Under the pieces are notes generated by a model. The model did no database searches. It was not told where the DNA came from and saw nothing but the letters and a program-made list of their open reading frames with translations. A DNA stretch of 64,000 nt from Desulfovibrio piger (GTDB lineage Bacteria; Desulfobacterota; Desulfovibrionia; Desulfovibrionales; Desulfovibrionaceae). A program made the position numbers and the translations under genes. Position 1 is the stretch's first letter, and every line of letters begins with the position of its first letter. Positions 17,892 to 25,850 of the stretch are shown here, one piece after another. The DNA lies in assembly GCF_951793255.1 (NCBI RefSeq), contig NZ_OX636706.1, positions 434,001 to 498,000 on the forward strand, in the 5' to 3' direction.

Positions 17892-18344
17892 TTATTGAAG
17901 GACGGGGGAGGAAACCGGCAGGGAGGCAAAGAACTGAAGCAGGCGCTCCCGGGCCGCGGCATCTTCCACACGGTCAATCCATTGTTTCAGCGTTTCGATG
18001 ACACGCTGAAGATCTTTTACGCCGCAGGCACTGACGGCCTTTTTCGTGATCCGCCGAACATACGCGGCAATGGCCTGGTCGCTTTTGCTTCTGACCACGC
18101 CTTCGTCATACATGCTGAGCCAGAGACTTTTGATCTTCCGAAGCTGGGGATCGGTCGCACTGCGGAATCCGGCTTCACGCATCCGCCGGAGGACCTCCTT
18201 CAGCTGGTAGGCGTTCAGGTCCTTGCTTGACGTCTTGCCGCCGCTGACGTCCGCCAACAGGGCCCGGTAGGTTTCGTCGTCCATGCCCAGCTTGCGGCGA
18301 CCGGTCTGTATGGTCTTGATAAGTCCACTGGTGGTCGTGCTCAT
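17892..18344 (-). CDS. Mu gp16-like protein (DUF1018)
   Basis: 150 residues from the ATG at 18344 (AAGGAGG upstream); its first bases overlap the end of gam by four. The pattern LIKTIQTGRRKLGMDDETYRALL near the N-terminus and a central helical part with RMREAGFRS match Mu gp16-type proteins (DUF1018), found in the early region of most Mu-like phages. Role not established; a regulatory role is often suggested. Confidence 0.85.
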   Translation of the reverse strand: MSTTTSGLIKTIQTGRRKLGMDDETYRALLADVSGGKTSSKDLNAYQLKEVLRRMREAGFRSATDPQLRKIKSLWLSMYDEGVVRSKSDQAIAAYVRRITKKAVSACGVKDLQRVIETLKQWIDRVEDAAARERLLQFFASLPVSSPVLQ

Positions 18345-18883
18345 TGGGCACCTCCTTCCGTCCTCGCAAGAGCTTCGTCGCGGGTATCGCAAAAGAACTC
18401 GTCGGCCTGTTCCAGGCGGCACCCCGCCTGGGCGAGCTTTTCCGGCGGCAGTTCCCGCAAGGCCATTTTGTCGACTTCCTGCTTGATGCGGACACAGGCG
18501 ACAAGATCCTGATCGTCGGAATTTTTCAGGATGCCGAGCACCTGTTCCCAGGTGATTTTCTTCAACGGCTTGGGCACGGGCGGCGTCAACCGGAATCCGA
18601 TGACACCAAAGTTCAGCGTGAGGGAGCGCTTTTTGCTGAAGAGCGCTTCCTTGTTCGCTTCGCCGAACCTGACAAGCGCCTGGTGCAGAATATCAAGTTC
18701 TTCCTGGATGGGCGCTGCGGCTTCGGCGCATTTCAGTTTCAGGGCGTCAATGTCTTCCTTCAGCTGGATCCCGAGCAGGGCAAGCTCACGCTCACGCGCC
18801 TTGATCTTTGCCAGAAAGGCGTCCGCTTCGTTCAGGTCGTGGACCGTGGGGATGTTCAGGATCGGTTTCACTCGCTTTGCCAT
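18341..18883 (-). CDS. gam: Gam, host-nuclease inhibitor
   Basis: 180-residue Mu Gam-like protein. Gam binds double-stranded DNA ends, is related to Ku, and protects linear phage DNA from RecBCD-type exonucleases. The sequence shows the long N-terminal coiled coil (about residues 20-75) followed by FGVIGFRLTPPVPKPLKKITWEQVL and ACVRIKQEVDKMAL, which match the Gam core. A ribosome site GGAGG lies six bases before the ATG. Cotranscribed with the gp16-like and HU genes. Confidence 0.9.
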   Translation of the reverse strand: MAKRVKPILNIPTVHDLNEADAFLAKIKARERELALLGIQLKEDIDALKLKCAEAAAPIQEELDILHQALVRFGEANKEALFSKKRSLTLNFGVIGFRLTPPVPKPLKKITWEQVLGILKNSDDQDLVACVRIKQEVDKMALRELPPEKLAQAGCRLEQADEFFCDTRDEALARTEGGAQ

Positions 18884-18998
18884 TTTCTTCCTCCCGGGCT
18901 TTTTGAAGTGCTTTGAAGAAATTGTTTGCCGCCTTGCCGCTCAAGGTGGCACCCGTCACCCTGCCGTTCTTTATCCTGATTGTGATGGAACTCCGCAT
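18792..18998 (-). CDS. Small basic protein overlapping gam, 68 aa
   Basis: Starts MRSSITIRIKNGRVTG at 18998 with GAGGG eight bases upstream. The last 92 bases overlap the start of gam in another frame, which is long for such an overlap, so the 3' part may be non-native or the gene could be doubtful. The first 40 residues look protein-like (ITIRIKNGRVTGATLSGKAA); the rest is low complexity. No family recognised. Confidence 0.5.
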   Translation of the reverse strand: MRSSITIRIKNGRVTGATLSGKAANNFFKALQKAREEENGKASETDPEHPHGPRPERSGRLSGKDQGA

Positions 18999-19008
18999 GA
19001 CTGTTCCC

Positions 19009-19185
19009 TCAAAAGAACGTTGCCTGTTGCGGCGCTTCCTCGGCGGCCCGGCGTTCCAGCTCGCTGTCGACCTTGCGTTCAAGGGCTCTCGCCCGGTTCA
19101 GATCGGACGGCGCGCGATACTGGAAATAAACGCGTTGCACCGCCCGCATCCTGCGCACCAGATCCACAAATTCCTTGTCCGTCAT
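19009..19185 (-). CDS. Small helical protein, 58 aa
   Basis: Frame starting MTDKEFVDLVRRMRAVQRVY and ending QQATFF. GGAGG lies eight to nine bases upstream of the ATG at 19185, and it fills exactly the gap between two early genes. Mostly alpha-helical with many charged residues. Function unknown. Confidence 0.65.
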   Translation of the reverse strand: MTDKEFVDLVRRMRAVQRVYFQYRAPSDLNRARALERKVDSELERRAAEEAPQQATFF

Positions 19186-19191
19186 GTTATG

Positions 19192-19743
19192 TTACCTCCC
19201 CTGGGCCGCAAGCCATTCGCTTTCTTTCACTTCCCGAAGCCATGCCGGAACCTCCGGGAACGGCTCCCGTCCATGTTCGCTTTCTTTGCTGCCCGGAATG
19301 GAAACAAGGATTTTCCCGGAAACAATGCCCGCGACGGAGTAATAAAGCGCACTCCCGGTTCGGGAACTTTGGCTCGTCCCGGCGACCATCCGGTGAAGGT
19401 TGAGCTTGTCAAGTATGAACTTTGACATACTGAAGGTCAGTTCTTCGGCTTCGAGCTTTTGGGCAAGACGCTTCCCTTCCTTTGTACTGAGCTTCGGATA
19501 ATAGCCGTAGCCTTCTCCGTTCGAGAGCCGCGTTTCCCCTTTCAGGTACGGGCGGCTCGCCGGCTTTTCAAAGGCAAGCCCCGTGACTTTCCCGTCGTTC
19601 CATACGCTCAGGATCAGGCCGTCCGTCTCATATTCCGCAATAAGCGCCTTGCGGGCCTCACGCGCGACGTTTTCCCTTGCGAGAGCCTCAGCGATAAGAG
19701 ACTCGGCCTGAGGGCCATCACCGATGTAGAAATGTTTTTCCAT
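19192..19743 (-). CDS. Early phage protein of unknown function, 183 aa
   Basis: No known family recognised. Mixed alpha/beta composition with no membrane spans; a Gly/Tyr-rich stretch (NGEGYGYYPKLSTKEGKRL) lies near residue 75. Directly downstream of the ATPase gene B (12 bp), so it probably acts in transposition, replication or host takeover. Confidence 0.65.
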   Translation of the reverse strand: MEKHFYIGDGPQAESLIAEALARENVAREARKALIAEYETDGLILSVWNDGKVTGLAFEKPASRPYLKGETRLSNGEGYGYYPKLSTKEGKRLAQKLEAEELTFSMSKFILDKLNLHRMVAGTSQSSRTGSALYYSVAGIVSGKILVSIPGSKESEHGREPFPEVPAWLREVKESEWLAAQGR

Positions 19744-19754
19744 GCCCCCCCCTC

Positions 19755-20912
19755 CTATTGTCGCACCATGCGCACCACATCCGCCGTGACCTGCTTTTCC
19801 CCCACGCTGGCCGCGAGGTTCAGCGCGGCCGTGGCGAGGTTCGCGATCATGAGCGGGTAGCCCATATAGATGCCGTCGCCCCGGCTGTCCGGCGAAACGG
19901 TGAGACTTTCCCGTATGGCGTCCACCGCGTCGGGGGTAAAAATTGCCTTGAAGTTCAGGCCCGCGTGCTCAAAGCGGTAGCGGAGAAAATCGCCGGGGTC
20001 GCTGATTGCGGGCAGGTGGTAGACTTCGCAACGCTGCACGACTTCACGGGTCGACGTGTCCGTAACGCTGAACTTCTTTTCAAGTTCGGTCTGTCCGAGC
20101 AGGATAATGGACAGGAGGCGGGTCATACCGTTCTTGAGTTCGTGGAACCGCTTCAGGCTCTTGAGCGTCTGGCGGTGCAAATCGTGCGCCTCCTCGATGA
20201 TCAGGCAATGCCGCATCCCGGCCATGCTGCTGGCCTTCAGGATTTCGTGCATCCGGCGGCGGCGCAATTCCGGCCGGACGGGAATGCGTTCGCCCGGCGC
20301 CACCGTGCTGAGGATGGCGTCTTCAATGTGAGCGGCCACAAGAGGCTTGCCCATGCGGTCGCTTTCCGACATGGCGAGGGTGTACGGCTCTATGAAAATG
20401 ATGGGCAATTGATCTTCCTGCGCTCTGGTAATCAGCTCTTCCTTCAGTGTGGTCTTGCCGGAACCGGATTCCCCGATAAGCGCCATGAAGCCGCCGGTTC
20501 GCGCCTGCTCGTAAAGCACCTGGCGGATAGTCCTGCTTTCGCCGTTCAGATAGATTTCCGAAGACGTTTCCGGGTCGGCAAAGGGGTTGCGTACCAGCCC
20601 GAACATCTGCCGGGCCTGCATGGTCAAAGTCTGTTTGCGAAGGATCACGGGATCTTCCTCCTGTTCCGCCGTTTCTTCCGGGGCGGAGACCGGTTGTTGT
20701 TCAAGTTCTTTCAGGGCCGCTTCCATGTCGCTTTCCGCCTTGCCGCGGGCGACCGCGAGGGAAAGCATGGCCGCCCGGATCTCGGGCCAGCGCTTTTTGG
20801 GAAGGGCGCCGTGGTTCAAAAGCTGGCTGAGCGCCGCCGGGGATATGCCCAGTTCTTCCGCCAGCTTCCTGTGGGAAGGGGCACAGTCCAAAAGAAGCTC
20901 TTTTATCGACAT
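19755..20912 (-). CDS. MuB-like target-DNA activator ATPase (AAA+)
   Basis: 385 residues from the ATG at 20912 (AAGGAGG six bases upstream). The N-terminus has a helix-turn-helix (HRKLAEELGISPAALSQLL, about residues 14-32). The ATPase domain has Walker A GESGSGKTTL near residue 135 and Walker B CLIIEEAHD near residue 235. In Mu, B binds target DNA, delivers it to transposase A and gives target immunity. It overlaps the end of the transposase gene by 10 bases, which indicates coupled expression. Confidence 0.92.
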   Translation of the reverse strand: MSIKELLLDCAPSHRKLAEELGISPAALSQLLNHGALPKKRWPEIRAAMLSLAVARGKAESDMEAALKELEQQPVSAPEETAEQEEDPVILRKQTLTMQARQMFGLVRNPFADPETSSEIYLNGESRTIRQVLYEQARTGGFMALIGESGSGKTTLKEELITRAQEDQLPIIFIEPYTLAMSESDRMGKPLVAAHIEDAILSTVAPGERIPVRPELRRRRMHEILKASSMAGMRHCLIIEEAHDLHRQTLKSLKRFHELKNGMTRLLSIILLGQTELEKKFSVTDTSTREVVQRCEVYHLPAISDPGDFLRYRFEHAGLNFKAIFTPDAVDAIRESLTVSPDSRGDGIYMGYPLMIANLATAALNLAASVGEKQVTADVVRMVRQ

Positions 20913-22741
20913 GCCGCCCTCCTTTCGCCGTCGGCGGGGGCAAAGGCCAGCACGGCCGCCCGCCGGGGCATGAACTTCTCGCACATGCGGGCGACGACGT
21001 TTTCGATATCCGGCCCCGGTATGGAATCAGGGAAGCGCGTGGCAAGCCATTCCATGCAGTCGGCGGCCGTCGTATCGTTCCAGACGTCCGGGTGCTCCCG
21101 CTTCATCATGACCGCGAAGGCGATCCGGCTCATGGGCATGGGCTCCGCCGTGGGCGCGGCCACTCTGACGGGCTGGCCCGTCCGGCCAAGGTACAGGGGC
21201 GCTTCCTTCACATCGGCCATGATGTTGGTGACCGAGGAAGGCCGCGTGCCCGCATTGTGCAGGCGTTCCGCTTCCTCGGCGGATTCCACGCCGTAGGCCT
21301 GCTTCTTGATCTCTTCCAGAACCTTTTCCGTGTGCGTTTTCGGCATGGCCCTGAAGCCTTCGCCGAACACCGGGGCGGACAAGTCCTGATTGTACTGGTC
21401 CTTTTCCATCGGGGCGATGTTGAACCGCTTTTCCGTACCGTCCGGCATGTCCATCACGGCGACGATCTCCGGGGCCTTGAAGGGGTTCAACAGTACACGC
21501 ACGGACTCCCTCGCGCTCAGACCGTGATAGGCCAGCTCCCGCAGGTCGTAGCTTTGAACGCCGTAGTGGGTGCGCGTATCAACGGAAATAACGAAGTCGG
21601 TTCCCACGTTCCGGCGTTCCGTCTTCCATTGTGCAATAGCTTCCAGCACGTCGCGCGGGACCGTGCGCAGTTGGTCTTCCCTGATGGTCAGCCACGCGGC
21701 GTTGCGCGTTATGGTACGCGTTGCCTTCAGTCGGGAATGTTCAGCCCTTGCGCAGAAGTGTCGCCGCCAGCGGTCCGCCTCGCTTTGCAGAAAGGCCACG
21801 TCCGGCACGTCCATGAAACGCAGACGGCTTTCAAACTGCTTTTCGACAATGTCCTGGTGGACTTCCACCGCGCCCGTGGCATTCTTCGCACCGGGCGCGT
21901 GATGGATAAGCCGGATGTCCAGCTGCTCGCAGAAGTTCGTTATCAGCGACGCCGTATTGGCCGGGCCGGGGTCCGTGTACAGGATGGACGGCAGTCCGTG
22001 CGCCGGATCCTGGTGGCCACGGTCGGAAATGAACTCTGTCAGGGTACGCAGCACCCCCTCGGCGGTTTCACCCGCAGCCTGCTCGTACCGGACATAAAAG
22101 GCGTTGGAGGTATGGTCGACAACGACATAGCGCACGATGCGCCGGTTGCCGATCTCAATGAGGTTTTTGGGTTTCTTCGCGTTGTAGGAACGCTCGTCCA
22201 GAAAGACGACGCGCTTTGTGCCGCGTATGCGGTAGAGGATGCACACCGAAGCGTCCAGCAGCCATGTGTGGTTGGGATGCAGGGAGCGGATGCGCCCTGT
22301 GGGCTTCCCCTTTTTGAGCTGTTCCGGGTGGCAGCCGTATTGCCGCATGGCCCGGCTGATGGTTCCAACTGAGGGCATGAGGATCTCCCCCGTTTCGGGG
22401 TCGGCTATGCCTTCCCCGTTGCTTTTTGCGATATGGACGGCAAGCTTCAGCGTCATGACCTGTTTGCCGTTGGCGCGCGGGAACAAAAGCAGTTCGGCCA
22501 CCTTGCGGCACAAACTTTCCGGCACGCGGGTCTCGCCCTTGCCCCGGCGCGGCTTTTTCCCGCTCGTCCAGCCCGCATACTGCTTCAGGTACCGGTACGC
22601 GGTGTTGACCGAGACCCCGAGCGTTGCGGCCAGACGCTTCACGATGGCGCCGCGTTCTCCCGCGCAGGGGTCGGCAGCGTCCAGTTCCCGTGCAATGTCG
22701 CCCACGAGCCGGGTCTGTTCGGATGTAAGGATGGAAGCCAT
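20903..22741 (-). CDS. Mu-type DDE transposase (protein A)
   Basis: 612 residues. The N-terminal part (1-110) has helix-turn-helix-type DNA-binding sequence (LAATLGVSVNTAYRYL). The RNase H-like catalytic core has Asp in WLLDAS (about residue 171), Asp in YTDPGPANTA (about 258) and Glu in GAVEVHQDIVEKQFE (about 295), the expected DDE spacing. It integrates the phage at infection and replicates it by transposition during lytic growth. Its sites are the GATAA boxes at the prophage ends. Confidence 0.94.
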   Translation of the reverse strand: MASILTSEQTRLVGDIARELDAADPCAGERGAIVKRLAATLGVSVNTAYRYLKQYAGWTSGKKPRRGKGETRVPESLCRKVAELLLFPRANGKQVMTLKLAVHIAKSNGEGIADPETGEILMPSVGTISRAMRQYGCHPEQLKKGKPTGRIRSLHPNHTWLLDASVCILYRIRGTKRVVFLDERSYNAKKPKNLIEIGNRRIVRYVVVDHTSNAFYVRYEQAAGETAEGVLRTLTEFISDRGHQDPAHGLPSILYTDPGPANTASLITNFCEQLDIRLIHHAPGAKNATGAVEVHQDIVEKQFESRLRFMDVPDVAFLQSEADRWRRHFCARAEHSRLKATRTITRNAAWLTIREDQLRTVPRDVLEAIAQWKTERRNVGTDFVISVDTRTHYGVQSYDLRELAYHGLSARESVRVLLNPFKAPEIVAVMDMPDGTEKRFNIAPMEKDQYNQDLSAPVFGEGFRAMPKTHTEKVLEEIKKQAYGVESAEEAERLHNAGTRPSSVTNIMADVKEAPLYLGRTGQPVRVAAPTAEPMPMSRIAFAVMMKREHPDVWNDTTAADCMEWLATRFPDSIPGPDIENVVARMCEKFMPRRAAVLAFAPADGERRAACR

Positions 22742-22753
22742 GCCGTCCGCCTT

Positions 22754-23740
22754 TTAGTCATCGTCCGTTCCGTCTCCGGCCTCTTCGTCGCCGAAGTCCA
22801 CCGAGAACTCGGCGGCAAGGTCGATATCGATCCCATTGTCCAGTATGGCGGCGGCCATGCCCTTCACCGCCAGGGAGATGCGCTGGTGGACGTAGGCAAG
22901 CGTATCCTCGTCCAGATCCTCATCGGCCAGCATGGCCGCGCCGTGCGCCGCAAGCTGGGCCACGGCCAGCAGCGCGTCGCCGCACTTTTTGTCCAGCTCC
23001 TCACGCGAGGTCTGGTTGCGCAGGAGCTTCTGCGCTTCCCGGTCTGACGGATGCGGGCTGGTGGCGCGGATGTATTTTTCGTTCAGCTCGTCGTACTTCG
23101 TCGTCTGCGCTTCCAGCAGCTGGCCCCGGGCGTCGTAATCCGCGCGCAGATCTTCTTCCGTCTTCTTCAGTTTTTCGGCCTGGGCCGCGAGCTTCTTCGT
23201 TTCCGTCTTCGCGGCGGTAAGCTGGGCGCAGACAACGTCCAGGGCGGTTTTCAGGTCTTCCGAGGAATCCTTCGCGTCGCGCAGGGCCGCGAAGACCTCC
23301 TGTTTCGTTTCTTCCGGAGCGTCCTTCAGCGCCTTCCTTACCTTGCGCATGTCCCGAACTTTCAGACCAAGCTCCTGCGCTTCGGAAAGGTAGCGTTCGC
23401 CGAGGGTGCCGAAATTTTGAATATTTTCGCATACATAGCTTTTAGAAAACCCCATCCCTTTACATAGGTGTTCGAAAGTTTCCGGCCGGAATGTCTTGCC
23501 GTCCGCCCCCGCAAGAAGCTTGCCCTTGTAGCTCCCGGACTCCTTCATGGAAGCGAACCAGCGGATAATGCCGAGAGTAAGGCCGCTGGAAATGGCCTGC
23601 GCCATTTTGACTTTGCCGATTTCTTCCGCCATGCGGACGGACTCGGCAAAGTCGGCTTCTGATATGGAAACGGTTTCGGTACGCACGGCGGCAAGCTCCG
23701 CGTCGAGGGTGGCGGGGGCGGTTTCGGAAATGTCGGGCAT
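22754..23740 (-). CDS. Coiled-coil early protein, 328 aa
   Basis: Acidic protein with a long coiled coil (about residues 150-225, AKTETKKLAAQAEKLKKTEEDL) and a C-terminus of Asp and Glu. The region GMGFSKSYVCENIQNF near residue 95 looks like a helix-turn-helix. I do not recognise it as a named family; proteins of this build occur upstream of transposase in other transposable phages. It is 12 bp upstream of transposase A, so a transposition or replication role is likely. Confidence 0.65.
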   Translation of the reverse strand: MPDISETAPATLDAELAAVRTETVSISEADFAESVRMAEEIGKVKMAQAISSGLTLGIIRWFASMKESGSYKGKLLAGADGKTFRPETFEHLCKGMGFSKSYVCENIQNFGTLGERYLSEAQELGLKVRDMRKVRKALKDAPEETKQEVFAALRDAKDSSEDLKTALDVVCAQLTAAKTETKKLAAQAEKLKKTEEDLRADYDARGQLLEAQTTKYDELNEKYIRATSPHPSDREAQKLLRNQTSREELDKKCGDALLAVAQLAAHGAAMLADEDLDEDTLAYVHQRISLAVKGMAAAILDNGIDIDLAAEFSVDFGDEEAGDGTDDD

Positions 23741-23744
23741 GGCG

Positions 23745-24065
23745 TTACTTCTCCATCAGCCGGAAGGCTCCGGCGCTGATATTGCGTTTGAAATCGTCCT
23801 GACGCTCGCGGGCGGTCTTCAGGGCCAGATCGCAGGCCGTGGCCAGGGCGATGGGTTTGGTGGTCAGGGCCCAGCGCCCGGTCTCCAGTTTTTGTGCCCA
23901 GCCTGCGGCGGCCAGTTCATCCATGTCCCGGCAGACCACTGCGGCCGGAAGGCCGGTTTTTTCGGAAAGCTCGGTAACGGACAGGCCGGAGACGATATGC
24001 GGCGCCAGCACGTTCATCAGTTTGATGCAGCGGGTCAGGAGGTTTTGACGCTTGGCATTACCCAC
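23745..24065 (-). CDS. Winged-helix DNA-binding protein, 106 aa
   Basis: Contains a winged helix of the IclR/MarR style: LSVTELSEKTGLPAAVVCRDMDELAAAGW (about residues 28-56), a recognition helix followed by a wing (TGRWALTTKP). Probably a phage regulator. It overlaps the upstream gene's end by eight bases. Confidence 0.75.
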   Translation of the reverse strand: MGNAKRQNLLTRCIKLMNVLAPHIVSGLSVTELSEKTGLPAAVVCRDMDELAAAGWAQKLETGRWALTTKPIALATACDLALKTARERQDDFKRNISAGAFRLMEK

Positions 24066-24507
24066 GGGGCGCCTCCAGACTGTTTTCCAGCGCGGCCACG
24101 CGTTCCGCGACGGCGCGCAGATTGGTGCGGAATATCTTCAAAAACTCCCATTCCTCGGCGGGAACCTTTCCGGCCAGAATGCCGAGGGATACGGCCAACC
24201 CTTCCAAGTCGGCAGCGATGGGCGGGAGTTGCGCGGAATTGCCCGGCGTGGTAGGTACGGCCTGAAGATTGCTGCTAGCTTCTTCGTTTTGGGCCTTTTC
24301 GCTGTTGGCGCAGCGGAGGGCCTTTTCGTCTACCTTGAGGCGGCAGACATAGGTCCGCGCCCGCACCTTCGCCGTATGCGCATACATCGGAGCCAGCATG
24401 ACCGGGATTTGCCCCGTCCGCACGGCGGCCGCGATCAGACCGGCGGCCCCGATAAAATATGCGTGTTCCACCAGTTCTTTGACGTAATCCATAGCTTCAT
24501 TACTCAT
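24058..24507 (-). CDS. Early phage protein, 149 aa
   Basis: Starts at the ATG at 24507 (AAGGAG seven bases upstream). The N-terminal half is hydrophobic but interrupted by polar residues (LVEHAYFIGAAGLIAAAVRTGQIPVMLAPM), and the C-terminal part is helical with a coiled-coil pattern. No family recognised. Confidence 0.6.
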   Translation of the reverse strand: MSNEAMDYVKELVEHAYFIGAAGLIAAAVRTGQIPVMLAPMYAHTAKVRARTYVCRLKVDEKALRCANSEKAQNEEASSNLQAVPTTPGNSAQLPPIAADLEGLAVSLGILAGKVPAEEWEFLKIFRTNLRAVAERVAALENSLEAPRG

Positions 24508-24511
24508 AGCG

Positions 24512-24799
24512 TTACTCCTTCGTTTCTCTTTCGCAGCTTGCGTTGACGATGGCCTGGAACCCGACCATGCCCAGCGCGGCGCACGCTCCCGCATCCCCGA
24601 CGCTGGGGAAAAAATCGATAGTCACATCCACGCTTCCGCCCCCGCCTTCCGTAAGGGTGATGACAGTCTTGCGCTTTTCATTTCTGGGCTGTTCCATACG
24701 TCCCTCCTTTAGTTCCCGTTTCAGTTTGGCGATCTTCATGTTCTTGCGGCGTAAGATCCGCAGCAACTTGGCAAGCCTTCTGCCGGGGGCATGTCTCAT
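24512..24799 (-). CDS. Small early protein, 95 aa (start uncertain)
   Basis: Two starts are plausible. The ATG at 24799 overlaps the upstream stop codon (ATGA), giving a 34-residue Arg/Lys-rich extension. The ATG at 24697 has a strong AAGGAGGG site six bases away and gives a 61-residue protein (MEQPRNEKRKTVITLTEGGG...). Both may be used. Unknown function. Confidence 0.55.
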   Translation of the reverse strand: MRHAPGRRLAKLLRILRRKNMKIAKLKRELKEGRMEQPRNEKRKTVITLTEGGGGSVDVTIDFFPSVGDAGACAALGMVGFQAIVNASCERETKE

Positions 24800-25026
24800 G
24801 GTTGCACCCGCTCTTCAATGACGCCTTCCTTCAGGCCCAGCAGTACGGCGGCGCGGTGGGCTTCGCCCCGCCTGCAGGACGAGCGGCGGGAGAAGATTTC
24901 GTACAGTACCCCCGGCTTGATCCCGTGTTCCCGTGCCCAGTCGGCCTTGCTGATTCCCTTCCGGTCGAGCTCGCGTTCCACGTCTTCCAGGGAACGCAGA
25001 AAGCCGTTTTCCGCCTGAGTTATCAT
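24796..25026 (-). CDS. Ner-like DNA-binding protein, first early gene
   Basis: 76 residues from the ATG at 25026 with a perfect AAGGAGG site. A helix-turn-helix is visible in ISKADWAREHGIKPGVLYEIF (about residues 25-45), followed by SCRRGEAHRAAVLLGL. Similar small proteins sit first in the early operon of other transposable phages and, like Mu Ner, repress early and repressor transcription. The position directly after the early promoter supports that role. Confidence 0.78.
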   Translation of the reverse strand: MITQAENGFLRSLEDVERELDRKGISKADWAREHGIKPGVLYEIFSRRSSCRRGEAHRAAVLLGLKEGVIEERVQP

Positions 25027-25055
25027 GTTTCCTCCTTGTGTCCCCTGAGCGCGTT

Positions 25056-25069
25056 TAGTAGGCTTTTGG
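25056..25069 (+). repeat. 14-bp motif shared with the right prophage end
   Basis: TAGTAGGCTTTTGG occurs here, in the leader of the early operon, and again at 59837-59850 near the right end. The left end shares only AGTAGG. Confidence 0.6.
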
Positions 25070-25102
25070 GGAATCGTGTTTTGTCGTGTTTTTGTTGGGG
25101 GA

Positions 25103-25131
25103 ATAATGTTCCATTTGGAACTAAATGTCAA
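25103..25131 (-). promoter_or_regulatory. Early promoter (leftward)
   Basis: Leftward -35 TTGACA (25126-25131), 17-bp spacer, -10 CATTAT (25103-25108). It drives the operon that begins with the Ner-like gene, leaving a leader of about 70 bases. Confidence 0.75.
25108..25121. promoter_or_regulatory. Palindromic operator inside the early promoter
   Basis: GTTCCATTTGGAAC, a 14-bp dyad (arms GTTCCA/TGGAAC), fills the spacer between the early -35 and -10 boxes. Binding by the repressor or Ner-like protein would block the early promoter. Confidence 0.65.
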
Positions 25132-25157
25132 CATATCTAACGAAAAAAGTTTATACA
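25128..25157 (+). promoter_or_regulatory. Possible repressor promoter (rightward)
   Basis: Rightward TCAACA (25128-25133), 18-bp spacer, TATACA (25152-25157), overlapping the early promoter's -35 region. It would place the start a few bases before the AAGAGG site of the repressor gene. Confidence 0.4.
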
Positions 25158-25176
25158 TAGAAAAGAGGTTAATTTT

Positions 25177-25770
25177 ATGTCCACCATTGGAGAACGTATA
25201 AGACAATTAAGGGGGGAGAAAACTCTTGATGAATTTTCAAAAATCAATGGCATTCACAGAGTTACCCTTTCAAGATTAGAAAAAGGAGAACGAACTCCTG
25301 ATGCCAATTTTCTCCAAATGGTAATACAAAACACCGGTATATGTTCCGAATGGCTCATTATGGGGACAGGGAAGATGTACCCAGAGAGAAAGGTCACCCC
25401 TCTCGTGCAGCCGCATTATGAAGAGGACAAAAAAGCGTCCGACACGTCGGACGCTTTTATCCCCCTAAAACAGAATCAATTAGTTGAAAATATTGATTTT
25501 TATAAAAACAAAACGTCCGACATGTCGGACATTCGAGAGCTTCAGAAGGAAATCCTTGAGGCTTTCCGGGAACAAAACCGCTTGGTTCGGGAAAATGCTG
25601 AATTATGTATCGCTTTAGAACATGCGAAGCTAGAAATTGAGCGTAAGAATTTGCTTATCGACCGCCGCGATCAGCGCATCCGCGAACTCGAAAAGGAAAA
25701 CGCCCAACTCCGGGAGTCCCGAAAGGGGGTTTCCCCTGTATTCCGTGCGGCTACGGGGGAAGCGAATTAA
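25177..25770 (+). CDS. Phage repressor, XRE-type helix-turn-helix
   Basis: 197 residues. The N-terminal domain (4-62) is an XRE/cI-type helix-turn-helix with TLDEFSKINGIHRVTLSRLEKGERTP split by the turn. The C-terminal 80 residues form a coiled coil (LEHAKLEIERKNLLIDRRDQ), probably for oligomerisation; there is no LexA-like peptidase domain. AT-rich compared with its neighbours. It lies next to the operator-bearing early promoter and points away from it, the arrangement of a lysogeny repressor. Two long palindromes lie inside its coding sequence (25431-25458 and 25515-25530). Confidence 0.85.
   Translation: MSTIGERIRQLRGEKTLDEFSKINGIHRVTLSRLEKGERTPDANFLQMVIQNTGICSEWLIMGTGKMYPERKVTPLVQPHYEEDKKASDTSDAFIPLKQNQLVENIDFYKNKTSDMSDIRELQKEILEAFREQNRLVRENAELCIALEHAKLEIERKNLLIDRRDQRIRELEKENAQLRESRKGVSPVFRAATGEAN
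25431..25458. repeat. 28-bp palindrome inside the repressor gene
   Basis: AAAAGCGTCCGAC, AC, GTCGGACGCTTTT: 13-bp perfect arms with flanking A and T runs, shaped like a bidirectional terminator. It shares its core GTCCGACAYGTCGGAC with the palindrome at 25515-25530. Confidence 0.8.
25515..25530. repeat. 16-bp palindrome inside the repressor gene
   Basis: GTCCGACATGTCGGAC, a perfect dyad with no spacer, 84 bp after the similar palindrome at 25431. Confidence 0.8.
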
Positions 25771-25810
25771 CGTCTACGGACCGAATACTCAGTTTAAAAA
25801 GGAGTGAACC

Positions 25811-25849
25811 ATGCGAATTTTGAAAGCAACGCCTGGCCGAGGATACTGA
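25811..25849 (+). CDS. Possible 12-codon leader peptide
   Basis: MRILKATPGRGY: the ATG at 25811 follows GGAG, and the stop codon TGA is followed by one T and the ATG of the next gene. It could couple translation of the 322-residue protein or mark a regulated leader. No ribosome site of its own precedes the next gene. Confidence 0.35.
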   Translation: MRILKATPGRGY

Positions 25850-25850
25850 T

